In this document: one piece after another, positions 52,743 through 61,785 of the stretch
Numbering within the stretch: the first letter of the stretch is position 1
Layout of the letters: every line of letters starts with the position of its first letter
Source of the DNA: an uncultured Lachnoclostridium sp.
GTDB taxonomy: Bacteria > Bacillota > Clostridia > Lachnospirales > Lachnospiraceae
DNA length: 64,000 nucleotides
Direction of reading: 5' to 3'
Assembly: GCA_946499505.1 (NCBI GenBank)
Contig: CAMMSL010000007.1
Span: 1 to 64,000, forward strand
Notes under the pieces: generated by a model
Databases searched by the model: none
Told to the model about the DNA's origin: nothing
The model's input: only the letters and a program-made list of their open reading frames with translations
Made by a program: the position numbers and the translations under genes

Positions 52743-53312
52743 TTATACTCCCTTTCCGATCACAGATACAACTGTATTGGCGACTCCCGCCAGGAGCATT
52801 ACCCAAATGGGATTCATCCGGCATTTTTTGAGCAGCACCAGACATCCGGCAAATATGAACACCATGATCCAGTTTGTCTTTGACAAAACAACCACTGCAT
52901 CATTTCCCCAGAACGCCGTAATCAGTATCGAAATCCCTGCCGAAGCGATCAGCGCCACCACCGCCGGCCTGAGGGAATTCAGGATTCCCTGCAACATAGC
53001 CATATTACGATATTTCAAATACAATCTGGCCAGCACTGTCACTATGATACAGGATGGCAGAATACATCCCAGTGTTGCCGCCAGCGCCCCCGGTATTCCT
53101 GCAATCTTAATCCCTACAAAGGTAGCGGAATTGATCGCGATCGGTCCCGGCGTCATCTGGGAGATCGTGATCAGATCTGTAAACTCTTTCATACTCAGCC
53201 AGCCATGCTCCGTAACAACCTGCCCCTGGATCAGAGGCATGGCCGCATATCCTCCTCCGAAACTAAAGAGCCCGATCTGCAGAAAACTTAAAAACAATTT
53301 CAGGTATATCAT
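52743..53312 (-). CDS. Chromate transporter family protein (half-size, second)
   Basis: A 189-residue CHR-domain membrane protein with the FSFGGGYAAMPLIQGQVV and TISQMTPGPIAINSATFVG signatures. Half-size CHR proteins work in pairs with opposite topology, exporting chromate or, in anaerobes, perhaps sulfate or another anion. I start it at 53312 (aaaggagcgagaagaaATG), in 4-base overlap with its partner. Confidence 0.88.
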   Translation of the reverse strand: MIYLKLFLSFLQIGLFSFGGGYAAMPLIQGQVVTEHGWLSMKEFTDLITISQMTPGPIAINSATFVGIKIAGIPGALAATLGCILPSCIIVTVLARLYLKYRNMAMLQGILNSLRPAVVALIASAGISILITAFWGNDAVVVLSKTNWIMVFIFAGCLVLLKKCRMNPIWVMLLAGVANTVVSVIGKGV

Positions 53313-53875
53313 TTCTTCTCGCTCCTTTGCTTTGCAACGGTCCTGACAACACCGATCACTGCGCATACAAGGATCACATAAATCACATTGACACCCAAAA
53401 AGCATGTGGCAGCAAAGGCGAGCACCATGATCAAAACGGATACCGGATTTTTCCCATGAATGATTCCGCCTGCCATCTCGAATACCACTGCCGCGATCAC
53501 AGCTCCCACTCCCGCCTGCATGCCTTCCAGCATAAGGCTTACAATATAATTACTCTGAAACGCATTATAAAAAAATGATATAAGAGATATAATCACAAAA
53601 GGCGGGATGACCGTTGCGATTATAGCGGTCAGCGCGCCCGCTATTCCTGCCAGTTTATAGCCGACAACGATAGCCCCGTTTACAGCAATGGCCCCGGGCG
53701 AAGACTGTGCGATCGCGATCAGATCCAGCATTTCGTCTTCTTCTATCCAGTGATATTCATCTACAAATTTTTTCTTCATCAGCGTGACAATCACATATCC
53801 TCCCCCAAAAGTAAAGGCACTCAGATATAATGTTGAAAAAAAGATCTTCCATAATACCTTCTTCTTAGTCTCCAT
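53309..53875 (-). CDS. Chromate transporter family protein (half-size, first)
   Basis: A 188-residue CHR protein with LSAFTFGGGYVIVTLMKKKFV and IAQSSPGAIAVNGAIVVGY. It is the first gene of the pair and ends with a basic tail. The LysR gene is divergent across 105 bases and is the natural candidate for its regulator. Confidence 0.88.
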   Translation of the reverse strand: METKKKVLWKIFFSTLYLSAFTFGGGYVIVTLMKKKFVDEYHWIEEDEMLDLIAIAQSSPGAIAVNGAIVVGYKLAGIAGALTAIIATVIPPFVIISLISFFYNAFQSNYIVSLMLEGMQAGVGAVIAAVVFEMAGGIIHGKNPVSVLIMVLAFAATCFLGVNVIYVILVCAVIGVVRTVAKQRSEKK

Positions 53876-53980
53876 TATCTTTCCTCCTTTGTTCCAAGTA
53901 TATTTGTTCTTGATTTATAAGTAAAATACTATTATTCTATTAAAAAGATAGTGATTTTCTTATATAGAGGTGGTGTATTT

Positions 53981-54868
53981 ATGACCCTTCGTCACATGAG
54001 GATCTTTGTATCCGTATTTCAACACAGCAACATCACACGTGCTGCTGAAGAACTGCATCTTGCCCAGCCGTCTGTCAGCTTTGCGATCAAGGAACTGGAG
54101 GATTATTATGGAATCCGGCTGTTTGAACGAATCGGCCGGCGCATCTCTCCTACAGAAATCGGGAAGGAATTTTACGGATATGCACTGCATATCGTTTCTA
54201 TATTTGATGAAATGGAGAAAAAAATACGCAATTGGGATACTCTTGGGACAGTGCGGATCGGTGCGAGCATTACCATCGGCACCCACATTCTTCCTCCGCT
54301 TTTAAAAAGCTACCAGGCCTTATATCCTGACCTGCGGACAGAAGTAAACATCAGACAATCTGCGGCAATTGAACAACAGATTGTTGACAATGAAACGGAC
54401 ATCGGGCTCATAGAGACTCAGCCGAATCACCCGGATATCGTCTCTCTGCCATTTATGGAAGATTCTTTATGTCCCATAGTGTCCACCGATCACCCGCTCA
54501 CGGAATACCGAAAAATCACATTGGAACAGCTTGCAGAATATCCTTTTCTGATGCGTGAAAAAGGAAGCGCCGGACGGGAAATTCTGGACGCCTATTTTTC
54601 CCTCCGGCACATCAGCATTCGCCCGCTTTGGGAAAGCTCCAGTACACAGGCGATTGTCCGAGGCGTCGCCGAGGGACTGGGAGTCGCCGTTCTTCCTTAT
54701 CTGCTGATAAAAAAAGATATTGAGGAACACACAGTCAAAACAATTCCTTTTGACCGGCCAATAAGGAGAAAACTGAATATCATTTACCATAAAACCAAAT
54801 ATCTTACTGATAATATGCAGTCATTTATAGAACTCTGCCAAAATATATCTATTTCATCTCCTTCATGA
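53981..54868 (+). CDS. LysR-family transcriptional regulator
   Basis: A 295-residue regulator with the winged helix at residues 1-60 (MTLRHMRIFVSVFQHSNITR, LAQPSVSFAIKELEDYYG) and a periplasmic-binding-like effector domain. I start it at 53981 (agaggtggtgtatttATG). It is divergent from the chromate transporter pair, the usual target arrangement, and its end overlaps the convergent methyltransferase gene by 20 bases. Confidence 0.9.
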   Translation: MTLRHMRIFVSVFQHSNITRAAEELHLAQPSVSFAIKELEDYYGIRLFERIGRRISPTEIGKEFYGYALHIVSIFDEMEKKIRNWDTLGTVRIGASITIGTHILPPLLKSYQALYPDLRTEVNIRQSAAIEQQIVDNETDIGLIETQPNHPDIVSLPFMEDSLCPIVSTDHPLTEYRKITLEQLAEYPFLMREKGSAGREILDAYFSLRHISIRPLWESSSTQAIVRGVAEGLGVAVLPYLLIKKDIEEHTVKTIPFDRPIRRKLNIIYHKTKYLTDNMQSFIELCQNISISSPS

Positions 54869-56696
54869 TCTCTGCGATCATCCCTGCCCTGTTAAACGGC
54901 ACCATGAAATAATATCCGTCCGCCACATCGCTGAGTTTTTTCACGATCTCTACAGCGATGCGCACACCTACAGCCTGCGCCTCTTCCCGGCTCATATCCT
55001 TGCCGTACTGTGTGATGATCTCATCCGGCACATCAATCCCGGTGATCTCATTTTTCATGAACAGAGCATTGCGGTAGCTGACCAGCGGCATAATTCCGCA
55101 GATGATCTTTGTATCGATCCTGCTCTTTATGTACCGGATCCTCTCGATATCTTCTTCAGAATAAATGGGCTGGGTCAGGAAAAATGACGCTCCCGCCTCA
55201 CACTTCTTCTGCATTCTTTTTATTTCTGCATCGATATTTTTTCTTCCGTAATTCAGTGCTCCGCCGTAGGCAATCGGGTCTTCGGCAAAATGTTCCCGGT
55301 TCAGCTGCCGCACGTAATTCATCAGAGTGACAGAATGATAATCATAAACAGACGTAATGCTGCCTCTGTCGCCCGAAGGCACCGGATCCCCTGTCACGAT
55401 CAGGAAATTGCGTATCCCGTTCATATAGGCACCCAGTATCTCCGAACCGATCCCGATCGCATTCCTGTCGCGGCATGCAATGTGGGGCATGGTCTCGATC
55501 TGGAGCTGATTGGCGACCTTGACCGCAGACATGGACGCCGATGCCCGCATCTTGCCCATCGGAGAATCGGAAAATGTGATCATCTCTACGCCCGCCTGCT
55601 TCAGGACAGCCGCAGCATCCACCATCTTTCTGTCATTTCCGTCAAATGGCGGATCCAGCTCGGCGATCACTACTTTTTCTCCGGAGTATAGTTTTCGGAT
55701 AAACGGATTGTTGTCATAACGGATCTCCGACTCCGCCCGCTGTTCCGGCCGGTCTGAAAGCCTTTTTGCAACCGGCCTGCCGCCTGCTGCCTGCGAAAGT
55801 TTCCGGATATATCCCGGATTTGTCCCACAGCATCCTCCTATGATATTGACACCCTGGCCGGCAATCTCCTCCATCGCCTCGCAGAAGTAGCCGGAGTTAT
55901 CTCTGTAGACCATCCGATTCTCGATCCGGTCCGCATATCCGGCGTTGGGCACTGCCGCCACGACCAGATTTCCCAGATCCTGCCGCTTCAGAAGTTTCCC
56001 CAGGTGGGAAGGACCGATGCCGCAGTTAAATCCGATCCCGTCGATCAGATCACTGTCTTTCGCTGTTTTTATCAGCTCTCTCATCCCCATCCCTGTCTTC
56101 GTATACCCGAACACATTGACAGAAAAACTTACCATGATAAACGCATCGCTGACGGACCGGATCCATTCAGCAACCGGCAGGATACGTTCGAAATCCGAGA
56201 ATGTCTCAAACCAGATCAGTTTCACCCCGGCGTCCAGATGTGCCTTTGCCATAGTTTTATATTCTTCGATCAGCTCCGCATCCTTCTCTTCGGCCCCGCG
56301 TTTTTCCGGCACAGGCCCGATATCGCCTGCGATATAGATTTCCTTTATTTCCCGTCCGTCCTCTTTCGCGCGGCTCTGTTCCTGTTCGACTGCTGATTGC
56401 GCGATCCGGCAGGATGCGGCAACATTTTCATAGACAGTCTGCAGCTGCTCTTCCCTTGTCATACTTCCGGCTTTTCCTGCGCACAGAGTCCGGATATTGG
56501 AGGAGAAACTGTTCGTCCTCAGGATATCAGCCCCCGCTTCTATATATTCCCTGTGGATCTCTTCAATCCTCTGCGGGGCTGTCAGATTGTCGTTCTCGGG
56601 CGCCCCCGAGTCCTTTCCGTATTTCTCACTGTAGTATGTTCCCATCGCTCCGTCCGTGATCAGACACCGCGATCTGAATATCGTATAAAAATCCAT
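54849..56696 (-). CDS. Bifunctional homocysteine S-methyltransferase / methylenetetrahydrofolate reductase
   Basis: A 615-residue fusion linking methionine synthesis and one-carbon flow. The N-terminal half is a zinc homocysteine-methyltransferase barrel: ITDGAMGTYYSEKYG, GFNCGIGPSHL and IIGGCCGTNPGYI, whose Cys residues bind zinc. The C-terminal half (from about 325) is an MTHFR barrel beginning VVIAELDPPFDGND, with LIVTGDPVPSGD. The fusion is known in Firmicutes. It has no B12 domain, so the methyl donor for the first half is uncertain. Confidence 0.92.
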   Translation of the reverse strand: MDFYTIFRSRCLITDGAMGTYYSEKYGKDSGAPENDNLTAPQRIEEIHREYIEAGADILRTNSFSSNIRTLCAGKAGSMTREEQLQTVYENVAASCRIAQSAVEQEQSRAKEDGREIKEIYIAGDIGPVPEKRGAEEKDAELIEEYKTMAKAHLDAGVKLIWFETFSDFERILPVAEWIRSVSDAFIMVSFSVNVFGYTKTGMGMRELIKTAKDSDLIDGIGFNCGIGPSHLGKLLKRQDLGNLVVAAVPNAGYADRIENRMVYRDNSGYFCEAMEEIAGQGVNIIGGCCGTNPGYIRKLSQAAGGRPVAKRLSDRPEQRAESEIRYDNNPFIRKLYSGEKVVIAELDPPFDGNDRKMVDAAAVLKQAGVEMITFSDSPMGKMRASASMSAVKVANQLQIETMPHIACRDRNAIGIGSEILGAYMNGIRNFLIVTGDPVPSGDRGSITSVYDYHSVTLMNYVRQLNREHFAEDPIAYGGALNYGRKNIDAEIKRMQKKCEAGASFFLTQPIYSEEDIERIRYIKSRIDTKIICGIMPLVSYRNALFMKNEITGIDVPDEIITQYGKDMSREEAQAVGVRIAVEIVKKLSDVADGYYFMVPFNRAGMIAEIMKEMK

Positions 56697-56736
56697 GTAT
56701 TTCCTCCCTGAATCCGCTTTTTATAATTTTCTTTCG

Positions 56737-56898
56737 TAACAGTTCAGCCATCTGATGGCAGGAGACGGATTTATGCTTGCATAAGAATCCGGCGACTGAC
56801 AATCAGATGAGCTGAGCGCCAGTATATGAGCAAAACAGCGGCGACAGCCGCAATAAGCACGCAGTGCGGTTTTGCGAATGGCGCGGGCTGAACTGTCA
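56737..56898. repeat. MITE-like element, long copy
   Basis: The 162-base element has inverted ends acagttcagcc (56739-56749) and ggctgaactgt (56886-56896). Relative to the 34.8-kb copy it has about 60 extra bases after catctgat, holding inner arms catctgat/atcagatg and a ggatttatgc/gcataagaatcc hairpin. The short copy looks like a deletion of that inner part. Confidence 0.8.
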
Positions 56899-57039
56899 CT
56901 TTCTTTCAATACCGGCAGCAAATGAAAATATTATATCATACTTTTCTATTTTCGGAAGAACATAAATAATTCACTCTTTTACAAAAAATGCTTCACACAA
57001 CTGCTATACATTGAACCTGAAAGATAAGGAGGTTATACC

Positions 57040-57309
57040 GTGAGCAATTATATTTATCATTCAGATCTGTCTGAGACTGCAGTTCATGTTCCTGAAGTCC
57101 CGACAGATGAAAAGAAAAAAGAAAAGCCGCACCGGGGCATGCGCATTCTGTGCATCTGCCTTTTCATAGCCGTTGCGGGACTGGCTTTTGCCGCTGTGAT
57201 TTTTTTGTCCGGCTCCTTTATTTCAACAGATGAACCAGACAATGCCAACACAACATGGAAAGCCTCCGCATCATGCAGTGAAATTACAGAAACCGCTCCG
57301 CTCTTTTAA
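57040..57309 (+). CDS. Small single-span membrane protein
   Basis: An 89-residue protein, not recognised. A charged stretch (DEKKKEKPHRGMR) is followed by one hydrophobic segment at about residues 45-68 and a short Thr/Ser-rich outer tail. The GTG start is well supported by aaggaggttataccGTG. It stands alone, with a shared terminator against the aminotransferase gene. Confidence 0.65.
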   Translation: MSNYIYHSDLSETAVHVPEVPTDEKKKEKPHRGMRILCICLFIAVAGLAFAAVIFLSGSFISTDEPDNANTTWKASASCSEITETAPLF

Positions 57310-57357
57310 AAAAAGCCGAAATACTCCCAAGATTATGATATCAGGAATATTTCGACT
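57308..57357. terminator. Terminator between the small membrane gene and aminotransferase
   Basis: gccgaaatactcc and ggaatatttcgac form a hairpin with G-U pairs. On the minus strand it is followed by seven Ts, making it a terminator for the aminotransferase gene. Confidence 0.75.
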
Positions 57358-57382
57358 TTACTTCATTATCTGTTATTCTTAT

Positions 57383-58669
57383 TTACAGATTTCCAAGCAG
57401 TTTATCGATGCTGACCAGTTTTACACTGAGCACAAAGATATCTGTTGCAACAGCCAGTTCTTCCGGCGTCGGATAGGACGGCGCGATACGGATATTGCTG
57501 TCGTGCGGATCTTTGCCGTACGGATAGGTAGCTCCTGCTCCTGTCATAACAAGTCCGGCCTCTTTCGCCTTAGCGACAATTGCTTTCGCACATCCTTCCA
57601 TTGAATCGAAGGAAATAAAGTAGCCGCCCAGCGGTTTGATCCATGAACCGATCTCCAGACCGCCCAGTTCTCTTTCAAGGCCGTCGATGACTGCCTCGAA
57701 CTTCGGCCGCAGGATATCTGCGTGTTTCTTCATATGCTCAACAATTCCGTGAACATCCTTGAAAAATCTTACATGACGCAGCTGGTTTACCTTGTCGTGG
57801 CCGATCGTCTGCATCTGCATCATGCTGCGGATCTCATCCAGATTCGCTTTGGATGCTGCAAGAGCTGCGATACCTGATCCCGGGAATGTGATCTTTGATG
57901 TAGATGAGAATTTGTAAACCATATCCGGGTTTCCGGCTTTCTTACACTCTGTCAGGATCTCGATCAGATAGTCCTGCTTATCCTCATACAGGTGATGTAC
58001 ACAGTATGCGTTATCCCAGTAAATACGGAAGTCTTCAGCAGCCGGTTTCAGGTTGGCGAAACGGAATACTGTCTCATCTGAATATGTGATTCCCTGCGGA
58101 TTGGAATATTTCGGCACACACCAGATTCCTTTTACTGCCGGATCTTCATTTACATACTTCTCTACCAGATCCATATCCGGTCCCGTCGGTGTCATCGGGA
58201 TGTTGATCATCTCGATTCCGAAATGTTCTGTAATACCAAAATGTCTGTCATATCCCGGAACCGGGCAGAGGAATTTTACTTTGTCCAGTTTGCACCACGG
58301 TGTGCTCCCGAGCACTCCATGTGTCATCGCGCGTGCAACCGTATCATACATAACGTTCAGGCTGGAATTTCCGAAGATGATCACATTATCTTTCGGCACT
58401 TCCATCATATCTGCAAGGAGCTGTTTTGCCTCAGTGATTCCGTCCAGCCCGCCGTAATTCCTGCAGTCAACTCCATCCTCACAGATCAGGTCAGCACTGC
58501 TGTTCAGCACATCCATCATCCCCATGGACAGATTCAGCTGCTCGGCAGACGGCTTACCGCGGGACATATCCAGTTTCAGGCCTTTTGCCTTAATCTCTGT
58601 AAAACGGGCCTCCAGCCCACTCTTCAGTTCCAATAACTCTTCTCTACTTAAATCTTTGTACGCAGTCAT
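57383..58669 (-). CDS. Class I aminotransferase (aspartate-aminotransferase-like)
   Basis: A 428-residue PLP enzyme of the Asp_aminotransf/MocR-like subgroup. It starts DLSREELLELKSGLEARF, then LDMSRGKPS, NVMYDTVARAMTHG, PKYSNPQGITYS and FSSTSKITFPGSG with the probable PLP Lys. I start it at 58669 (ggaggagtcctgcaATG). Probably makes an amino acid from its keto acid; the substrate is uncertain. Confidence 0.9.
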   Translation of the reverse strand: MTAYKDLSREELLELKSGLEARFTEIKAKGLKLDMSRGKPSAEQLNLSMGMMDVLNSSADLICEDGVDCRNYGGLDGITEAKQLLADMMEVPKDNVIIFGNSSLNVMYDTVARAMTHGVLGSTPWCKLDKVKFLCPVPGYDRHFGITEHFGIEMINIPMTPTGPDMDLVEKYVNEDPAVKGIWCVPKYSNPQGITYSDETVFRFANLKPAAEDFRIYWDNAYCVHHLYEDKQDYLIEILTECKKAGNPDMVYKFSSTSKITFPGSGIAALAASKANLDEIRSMMQMQTIGHDKVNQLRHVRFFKDVHGIVEHMKKHADILRPKFEAVIDGLERELGGLEIGSWIKPLGGYFISFDSMEGCAKAIVAKAKEAGLVMTGAGATYPYGKDPHDSNIRIAPSYPTPEELAVATDIFVLSVKLVSIDKLLGNL

Positions 58670-58696
58670 TGCAGGACTCCTCCACTCTTTCTTCAT

Positions 58697-59018
58697 TATT
58701 TTTAGTCACTGAATGGTATTGTATCTGATTAATGACGCTTCGTCAATCCTTTCTTGCATTTTTCCACTCACTTTCTTTGAATTATTGCTGTTCGTCATCT
58801 CTGTTTTGAAGTTTTATTTCTTTCTTCATTCATTTTTCATCCTTAATAAACCTTATAAAATATGCTCAGGCCTTGCAGCTGATCCAAACAGTGAAAAGTG
58901 TATAAACAATATGTAAAAATTGTATGAAATTTCTTCTTCCCTTTATCGTGGTCAAGTGATATAATGTTCAAGACTGCGTTAAGAAGTCGTTAAAACAAAA
59001 GAAAGGAATGTATGTAAC
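58697..59018 (+). promoter_or_regulatory. Intergenic region with the OPT promoter
   Basis: No gene is supported in these 322 bases. A TATAAT box at 58960-58965 with a weak upstream -35 is placed to drive the OPT transporter gene. The SD agaaaggaatg lies just before its ATG. Confidence 0.5.
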
Positions 59019-60911
59019 ATGGACAACAAAAACGAGTTTAAGCCGTATATCCCGGCGGACAAAATCGTCCCTGAGTTTACGGTGACATCAGCCCTGATCG
59101 GTTGTCTTCTCGCAATTGTCTTCGGTGCAGCGAATGCATACCTCGGTCTTCTCGTTGGTATGACCATCTCCGCTTCTATCCCGGCGGCAGTTATCTCAAT
59201 GGGTATCATCCGTGTGATCCTCAGAAGAGATTCCATCCTCGAGAACAACCTGGTTCAGACAATCGGTTCAGCCGGTGAGTCTCTGGCGGCAGGTGCGATC
59301 TTCACACTTCCGGCACTGTTCCTGTGGGCAGGAGAAGGAAAGATCGAATACCCGAGCCTCCTTACTATTTTCTTTATCGCACTGTTCGGCGGTCTCCTCG
59401 GAGTCTGCTTCATGGTGCCGCTGCGTCAGGCTCTCATCGTAGAAGAGCACGGAACGCTGCCGTTCCCGGAGGGAACTGCATGTGCGGAAGTTCTTCTCGC
59501 AGGTGAGGAAGGCGGCAGCAAGGCAGGTTCTGTATTCACAGGACTTGGAATTGCAGCAGTTTACAAATTCATAGCAGACGGTCTGAAGCTCTTCCCGAGC
59601 GAGATCGGATATGCATTCAAGAGCTATGCAGGATCCCAGATCGGTATCCAGGTGCTCCCGTCACTTGCAGGTGTAGGTTTCATCTGCGGTCCGAAGATCT
59701 CCAGCTACATGCTGGCCGGCGGTACATTAAGCTGGTTCGTGCTGATGCCGGCAATCGCACTGTTCGGCGGTGACGCAACAATCTATCCGGGAACTGACCC
59801 GATTTCCACTATCCTTGCTACGGACGGACCGTCCGGTCTGTGGACGAACTACATTAAATATATCGGTGCCGGAGCCGTTGCAGCCGGCGGTGTGATCAGC
59901 CTGATCAAAACATTCCCGCTGATCGTTCGTACATTTAAGCAGGCCATGGCAAGTATGAGCAAGAAACATGCGCAGAAAAACGCACTGCGTACACAGCAGG
60001 ATCTTCCGATGTCATTTCTGCTCGTGATCATTCTGGCAATCGTGATCCTGATCTGGCTCATCCCGACATTCCCGGTTAACCCGGTAGGTTCACTGATCAT
60101 CGTAATCTTCGGATTCTTCTTTGCATCCGTATCCTCACGTATGGTCGGCCTGATCGGTTCTTCCAACAACCCGGTATCCGGTATGGCTATCGCGACTCTG
60201 ATCATCGCCACACTGCTCCTGAAAGTTACAGGAACAGACGGCACAACAGGTATGGTCGGCGCCATCGCCATCGGCGGTGTGATCTGTATCATCGCGGCAA
60301 TCGCAGGTGATACATCCCAGGACCTGAAGACAGGATTCATCGTAGGTGCTACACCGAAGAAACAGCAGCTCGGCGAGATGCTCGGTGTTGTGGTTTCCGC
60401 AGCAGCGGTTGGATTCGTACTCTACCTCCTGAATGAGGCATGGGGATACGGTACAGAGCAGCTGCCGGCAGCACAGGCTACGATGATGAAGATGCTCGTT
60501 GAAGGTATTATGAACGCAGAACTTCCGTGGGCACTGATCTTCATCGGTGTGTTCATCGCAGTTATGGCTGAAATCCTGAAAGTTCCGGTTATGCCGTTCG
60601 CAGTTGGTATGTACCTGCCGTTCAGCTTAAGTGCGGGTATCATGGCCGGCGGTGTTGTACGCTTCATCGTTGAGAAGATCAAAGGAACTGATGAAGAGAA
60701 GAAAGAGCGCTCCGACAGAGGTGTCCTCTTTACTTCCGGCCTGATCGCCGGTGAGGGTATCATGGGTATCGTACTGGCAGTGCTCGCTGTACTGGAAGTA
60801 GATTCCGTAATCCAGCTTCCATTCCAGCTCCCGCAGTTGGGAAGCCTGATCATCTTCATCCTGCTCCTCTTCTTCCTGTACACACGCTGCATGAAGAAAG
60901 ACAAAAAATAA
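59019..60911 (+). CDS. OPT family oligopeptide transporter
   Basis: A 630-residue membrane permease with about 15 hydrophobic segments, importing small peptides or metal chelates with protons. Features: VTSALIGCLLAIVFGAANAYLG-type opening, LPFPEGTACAEVLLAGEEGG, GSSNNPVSGMAI and AIAGDTSQDLKTGFIVGATP. Its codon use is strongly biased and regular, suggesting high expression. It is monocistronic with a clear terminator. Confidence 0.94.
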   Translation: MDNKNEFKPYIPADKIVPEFTVTSALIGCLLAIVFGAANAYLGLLVGMTISASIPAAVISMGIIRVILRRDSILENNLVQTIGSAGESLAAGAIFTLPALFLWAGEGKIEYPSLLTIFFIALFGGLLGVCFMVPLRQALIVEEHGTLPFPEGTACAEVLLAGEEGGSKAGSVFTGLGIAAVYKFIADGLKLFPSEIGYAFKSYAGSQIGIQVLPSLAGVGFICGPKISSYMLAGGTLSWFVLMPAIALFGGDATIYPGTDPISTILATDGPSGLWTNYIKYIGAGAVAAGGVISLIKTFPLIVRTFKQAMASMSKKHAQKNALRTQQDLPMSFLLVIILAIVILIWLIPTFPVNPVGSLIIVIFGFFFASVSSRMVGLIGSSNNPVSGMAIATLIIATLLLKVTGTDGTTGMVGAIAIGGVICIIAAIAGDTSQDLKTGFIVGATPKKQQLGEMLGVVVSAAAVGFVLYLLNEAWGYGTEQLPAAQATMMKMLVEGIMNAELPWALIFIGVFIAVMAEILKVPVMPFAVGMYLPFSLSAGIMAGGVVRFIVEKIKGTDEEKKERSDRGVLFTSGLIAGEGIMGIVLAVLAVLEVDSVIQLPFQLPQLGSLIIFILLLFFLYTRCMKKDKK

Positions 60912-60932
60912 GATATAACGACTACGAAGATT

Positions 60933-60962
60933 CAGCCTGCCTCTTGCAGGCTGTTTCTTTCT
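60933..60962 (+). terminator. Terminator of the OPT gene
   Basis: Perfect 8-base arms cagcctgc/gcaggctg around ctctt, followed by TTTCTTTCT. Confidence 0.85.
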
Positions 60963-61063
60963 GTGTTATGGTATGTTGCAGCAGCCGGTCAACCCTGCCT
61001 TTTTCCGGCATCACCCCGGAGAGGCCATTTATAATCAGGGAGAGGAAATCTCTATAATAAAAT

Positions 61064-61417
61064 ATGAAGAAAAAGAATGATAACAACTATCTCGACTATA
61101 TCCCGGTAAAGAATCCGGAGATCGAATATGAAACAGACGACAACGGCAAAGTCACCGTCTATATTGAGTGGAAAGGATTCTATCACAGGATCGCCCAGAA
61201 GTTCTTCCACCGTCCCCGCGTAAGCGATGTAAAGATGGACGACTACGGAAGCTTTGTGTGGCTTGCCATTGACGACAAAAAAGACGTGCATCAGCTTTCC
61301 AAAGAGCTTGACGCACAGTTTCCGAAGATGGAGAAATCACTGTCAAGGCTGATCAAATTTCTTGAAATTCTCCATGACAATCATCTGATCCGCTGGAAAG
61401 GAGAAAAAGTAAAGTAA
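61064..61417 (+). CDS. PqqD-like small protein
   Basis: A 117-residue winged-helix-like protein of the PqqD type: VTVYIEWKGFYHRIAQKFF, then DDYGSFVWLAIDDKKDV and LSKELDAQFPKMEKSLSRL. PqqD domains bind peptide substrates for radical SAM enzymes, but in Lachnospiraceae this form occurs without any RiPP genes, and none is seen here. The stop overlaps the next start by one base, so the two are one operon. Confidence 0.7.
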   Translation: MKKKNDNNYLDYIPVKNPEIEYETDDNGKVTVYIEWKGFYHRIAQKFFHRPRVSDVKMDDYGSFVWLAIDDKKDVHQLSKELDAQFPKMEKSLSRLIKFLEILHDNHLIRWKGEKVK

Positions 61418-61764
61418 TGTTAAAGTATATCCCTTATGTCCTCCTTTTCGCTCTTGTGACTATGATCGTCTATGCATGGGGAATGTGGCGCGCCATGCGC
61501 CAGCAGCAGGATCTCTCCAATATGCTGAGCGCGAAAGGCATCTCGAAAGTCAAAAAAGCATTGAAGAAAAACGGTTCCCTGACAGAAAAGGAACTGGAGC
61601 CTTTCATAAAAGATCTGACGGCAAAGCAGCCATTCAGCAGGGAACAGATCGCCGTGACCGATCCGAAGAAATTTCTTGACTCTATTCTGCCATATATGAT
61701 AAAGCAGAAAATGATCACGGAAACACAGGAAAATGGAAAAGCTGTCTATCAGTTACGCAGATAA
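61417..61764 (+). CDS. Membrane-anchored protein in the PqqD-like operon
   Basis: A 115-residue protein, not recognised. One N-terminal span (about 4-24) is followed by a soluble helix-rich domain (KGISKVKKALKKNGSLTEKE, PKKFLDSILPYMIKQ) that may be a small winged helix. It is coupled to the PqqD-like gene and may work with it at the membrane. Confidence 0.65.
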   Translation: MLKYIPYVLLFALVTMIVYAWGMWRAMRQQQDLSNMLSAKGISKVKKALKKNGSLTEKELEPFIKDLTAKQPFSREQIAVTDPKKFLDSILPYMIKQKMITETQENGKAVYQLRR

Positions 61765-61785
61765 CTGACAGACAGCTTTCTTTTA
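61737..61785. terminator. Two-way terminator overlapping the end of the PqqD-like operon
   Basis: aaagctgtct and agacagcttt with inner atcagtta/ataactga form a long hairpin followed by CTTTT on the plus strand and TTTT on the minus strand. It serves both convergent units and partly lies in the coding end. Confidence 0.75.
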
